Shown here one piece after another: positions 62,819 to 64,000 of a stretch of DNA of 64,000 bases (positions within the stretch are counted from its first letter, which is position 1; each line of letters starts with the position of its first letter). Under the pieces are notes generated by a model. The model saw nothing but the letters and a program-made list of their open reading frames with translations. It did not search any database and had not been told where the DNA came from. The position numbers and the translations under genes were made by a program. This DNA comes from Symbiodinium natans (Eukaryota; Sar; Dinophyceae; Suessiales; Symbiodiniaceae): NCBI GenBank assembly GCA_905221605.1, contig CAJNDS010001713.1, positions 592,001 to 656,000 on the forward strand, given 5' to 3'.

Positions 62819-64000
62819 ATGGCTAAATCCTCAAGCGAACCCGTTAAAACCTGCACACTCCGGCTGACGTTCAGGCGTCTGCTTGTGCAACTTTGGCCAA
62901 CCCTAAACCCTGAACCCTAAAGCAGTAGGGTTTTTGTTGTCTTGTGCGGCCCTCAGAAGCAGGAACGCGCTGGAGCGCTCGCAACCCTAAACCCTAAACC
63001 TCCATCTTGGCTGAGGCCTTTCCAGTTTATCTTCAGCCTCCTGGACGGAAGTGGCATCCTGGGTATGCTGACAGCAGGTCCGGTTCTCATGGGTTTGGGG
63101 TTTAGGGTTTAGGGTTTCGGGTTTAGGGTCTCATCTTGGGCGGGGGGTGAGGCAGGGGAGAGGAGATTTGGGCTGAACTGAAGTTGTGTGCGACCTCATC
63201 TGTTCCGCATAGTGCATTATACGAAGAAAGGCTCATGATTCGGATCAAGCCCCCCACATATTTTGGGAGTGACCTTGGAAATCGTTTCGGAGAACCTGTG
63301 GGCCCTAATCCCCATAAGGATTCTAAGACTCTTTGTGAGGGAGTTGGGTTTACCATGGGTTTACCCTTTCAGACTTGGTTGGTACCCTTTACCAAGTTTT
63401 TTTGGTTATGGGTTCCCTTATGCAGTCACCAGCCCATGAAAGGGTGACCTGGCTGCTGGCAAGTCTATGTGCGGTTGTTTAGGATTTGTTCAGTGTTGTT
63501 CAGGGTCTTGGGGTTAGGGTTTAATCCAAAATTGATTTAGGCGTTTGTGGGTGGCTGAATCTTCGCGGACGTACTTGGTACAACCTTGCACCATGAAGCT
63601 TCCGATACCGTCGATGCGTTCGCGCGGATACGTCCTATTGATATCACTGCCACTGCGATCTTTGCTTCAGATTGCCATTTGTTGCCCTTGTCAGCAACTA
63701 CGAGGGAACAGACATGTGAACTCAGTGTGTTGCTGTGCCTATCTGGTACGTCCCCAGCCATGACTTGCCACCCTAAACCCTAATCCCTAAACCCTAAACT
63801 AACCCTGAACCCTAAACCCTGAACCCTGAACCCCAAACCCTAAAGCCTAAACTCTCTCCGAATCACTCACCCCTCTTGCTCGGGTTTTTGGGGGATTTCG
63901 GGGGAGCCCTAGTTTTTGAAACCCGAAGCTAGAGCTGACCTGGGAAGGCCCGCCCCCTGAGTCTCCTGTCGCGACGGCCGCAGAGGACCGGGGTTTAGGG
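62819..64000 (+). CDS. Hypothetical protein, start exon to window edge, 3'-partial
   Basis: The ATG at 62819 gives MAKSSSEPVKTCTLRLTFRR, then LLVQLWP. Next about 62962-62988 (KQERAGALA), 63011-63093 (LRPFQFIFSLLDGSGILGML, then TAGPVLM), about 63187-63385 (TSSVPHSALYEERLMIRIKP, then PTYFGSDLGNRFGEPVGPNP), a family F element (63388-63458), about 63562-63773 (FADVLGTTLHHEASDTVDAF, then ARIRPIDITATAIF) and about 63930-63990 (ELTWEGPPPESPVATAAEDR). The minus strand of 63537-63761 is also open. The third exon is hydrophobic. Confidence 0.5.

Noticed and set aside
1..64000. True chromosome end or subtelomere
   Set aside because: Telomeric blocks occur in both orientations throughout, alternating with exons, and do not grow toward either edge.
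1..64000. Higher plant origin because of TTTAGGG
   Set aside because: Alveolates share this telomere type; GC/GA donors, one-way genes and the FNQSL repeat fit a dinoflagellate better.
1..64000. CRISPR array, rRNA or tRNA genes
   Set aside because: No regularly spaced repeats with unique spacers, no rRNA core sequence and no cloverleaf-like segment was noticed.
1..64000. Dinoflagellate spliced-leader relics
   Set aside because: I looked for the conserved CCATTTTGGCTCAAG part and did not see it; an exact search would settle this.

Overview
This window looks like nuclear DNA of a dinoflagellate, most likely in or near the Symbiodiniaceae/Suessiales. The reasons are: interstitial TTTAGGG (plant/alveolate-type telomere) repeats in almost every kilobase; short exons whose junctions often need GC or GA donors as well as GT; coding pieces that all read on the plus strand (unidirectional gene order is typical of dinoflagellates); and one fragment of the FNQSL-type leucine-rich repeat common in these genomes. 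The organism is inferred, not proven. Few long ORFs are real. The genes are chopped into exons of about 25-300 bp, mostly below any ORF cutoff, and I recovered them by reading the unique sequence between repeats.

Layout: 1-7570 is a glutathione S-transferase (GST)-like gene, the only product I can name with confidence; its introns hold telomeric repeats, palindromic elements and a 43-bp minisatellite. 9.2-12.2 kb is a second multi-exon gene of unknown function. 12.2-22.1 kb differs in character: no telomeric blocks, an LRR fragment, then a tandem array of roughly 1-kb units (about 14.0-20.3 kb) with a 213-bp triplication. 22.5-24.2 kb is a compact coiled-coil gene nearly all of whose introns are copies of short dispersed elements. 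From 24.2 kb to the right edge there are about 30 further plus-strand gene models or exon groups, mostly unrecognised, each closed by an in-frame stop, separated by telomeric blocks, homopolymer G/C tracts and the same element families. 59.6-60.7 kb is an island without exons or telomeric repeat.

The striking feature is the intron content. At least a dozen families of short (about 70-200 bp), often palindromic elements recur, and many copies lie exactly between two exons in splice-compatible positions, sometimes with direct repeats of 6-11 bp at the edges. This fits introners (intron-generating non-autonomous transposons). Telomeric tracts sit in the same places and also inside several elements, once between perfect 10-bp direct repeats, so TTTAGGG sequence seems to be inserted secondarily, perhaps by break repair. 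Exon limits and gene boundaries are my own reading and need RNA evidence; some neighbouring models may be one gene, and some terminal stops may be read-through into an intron.
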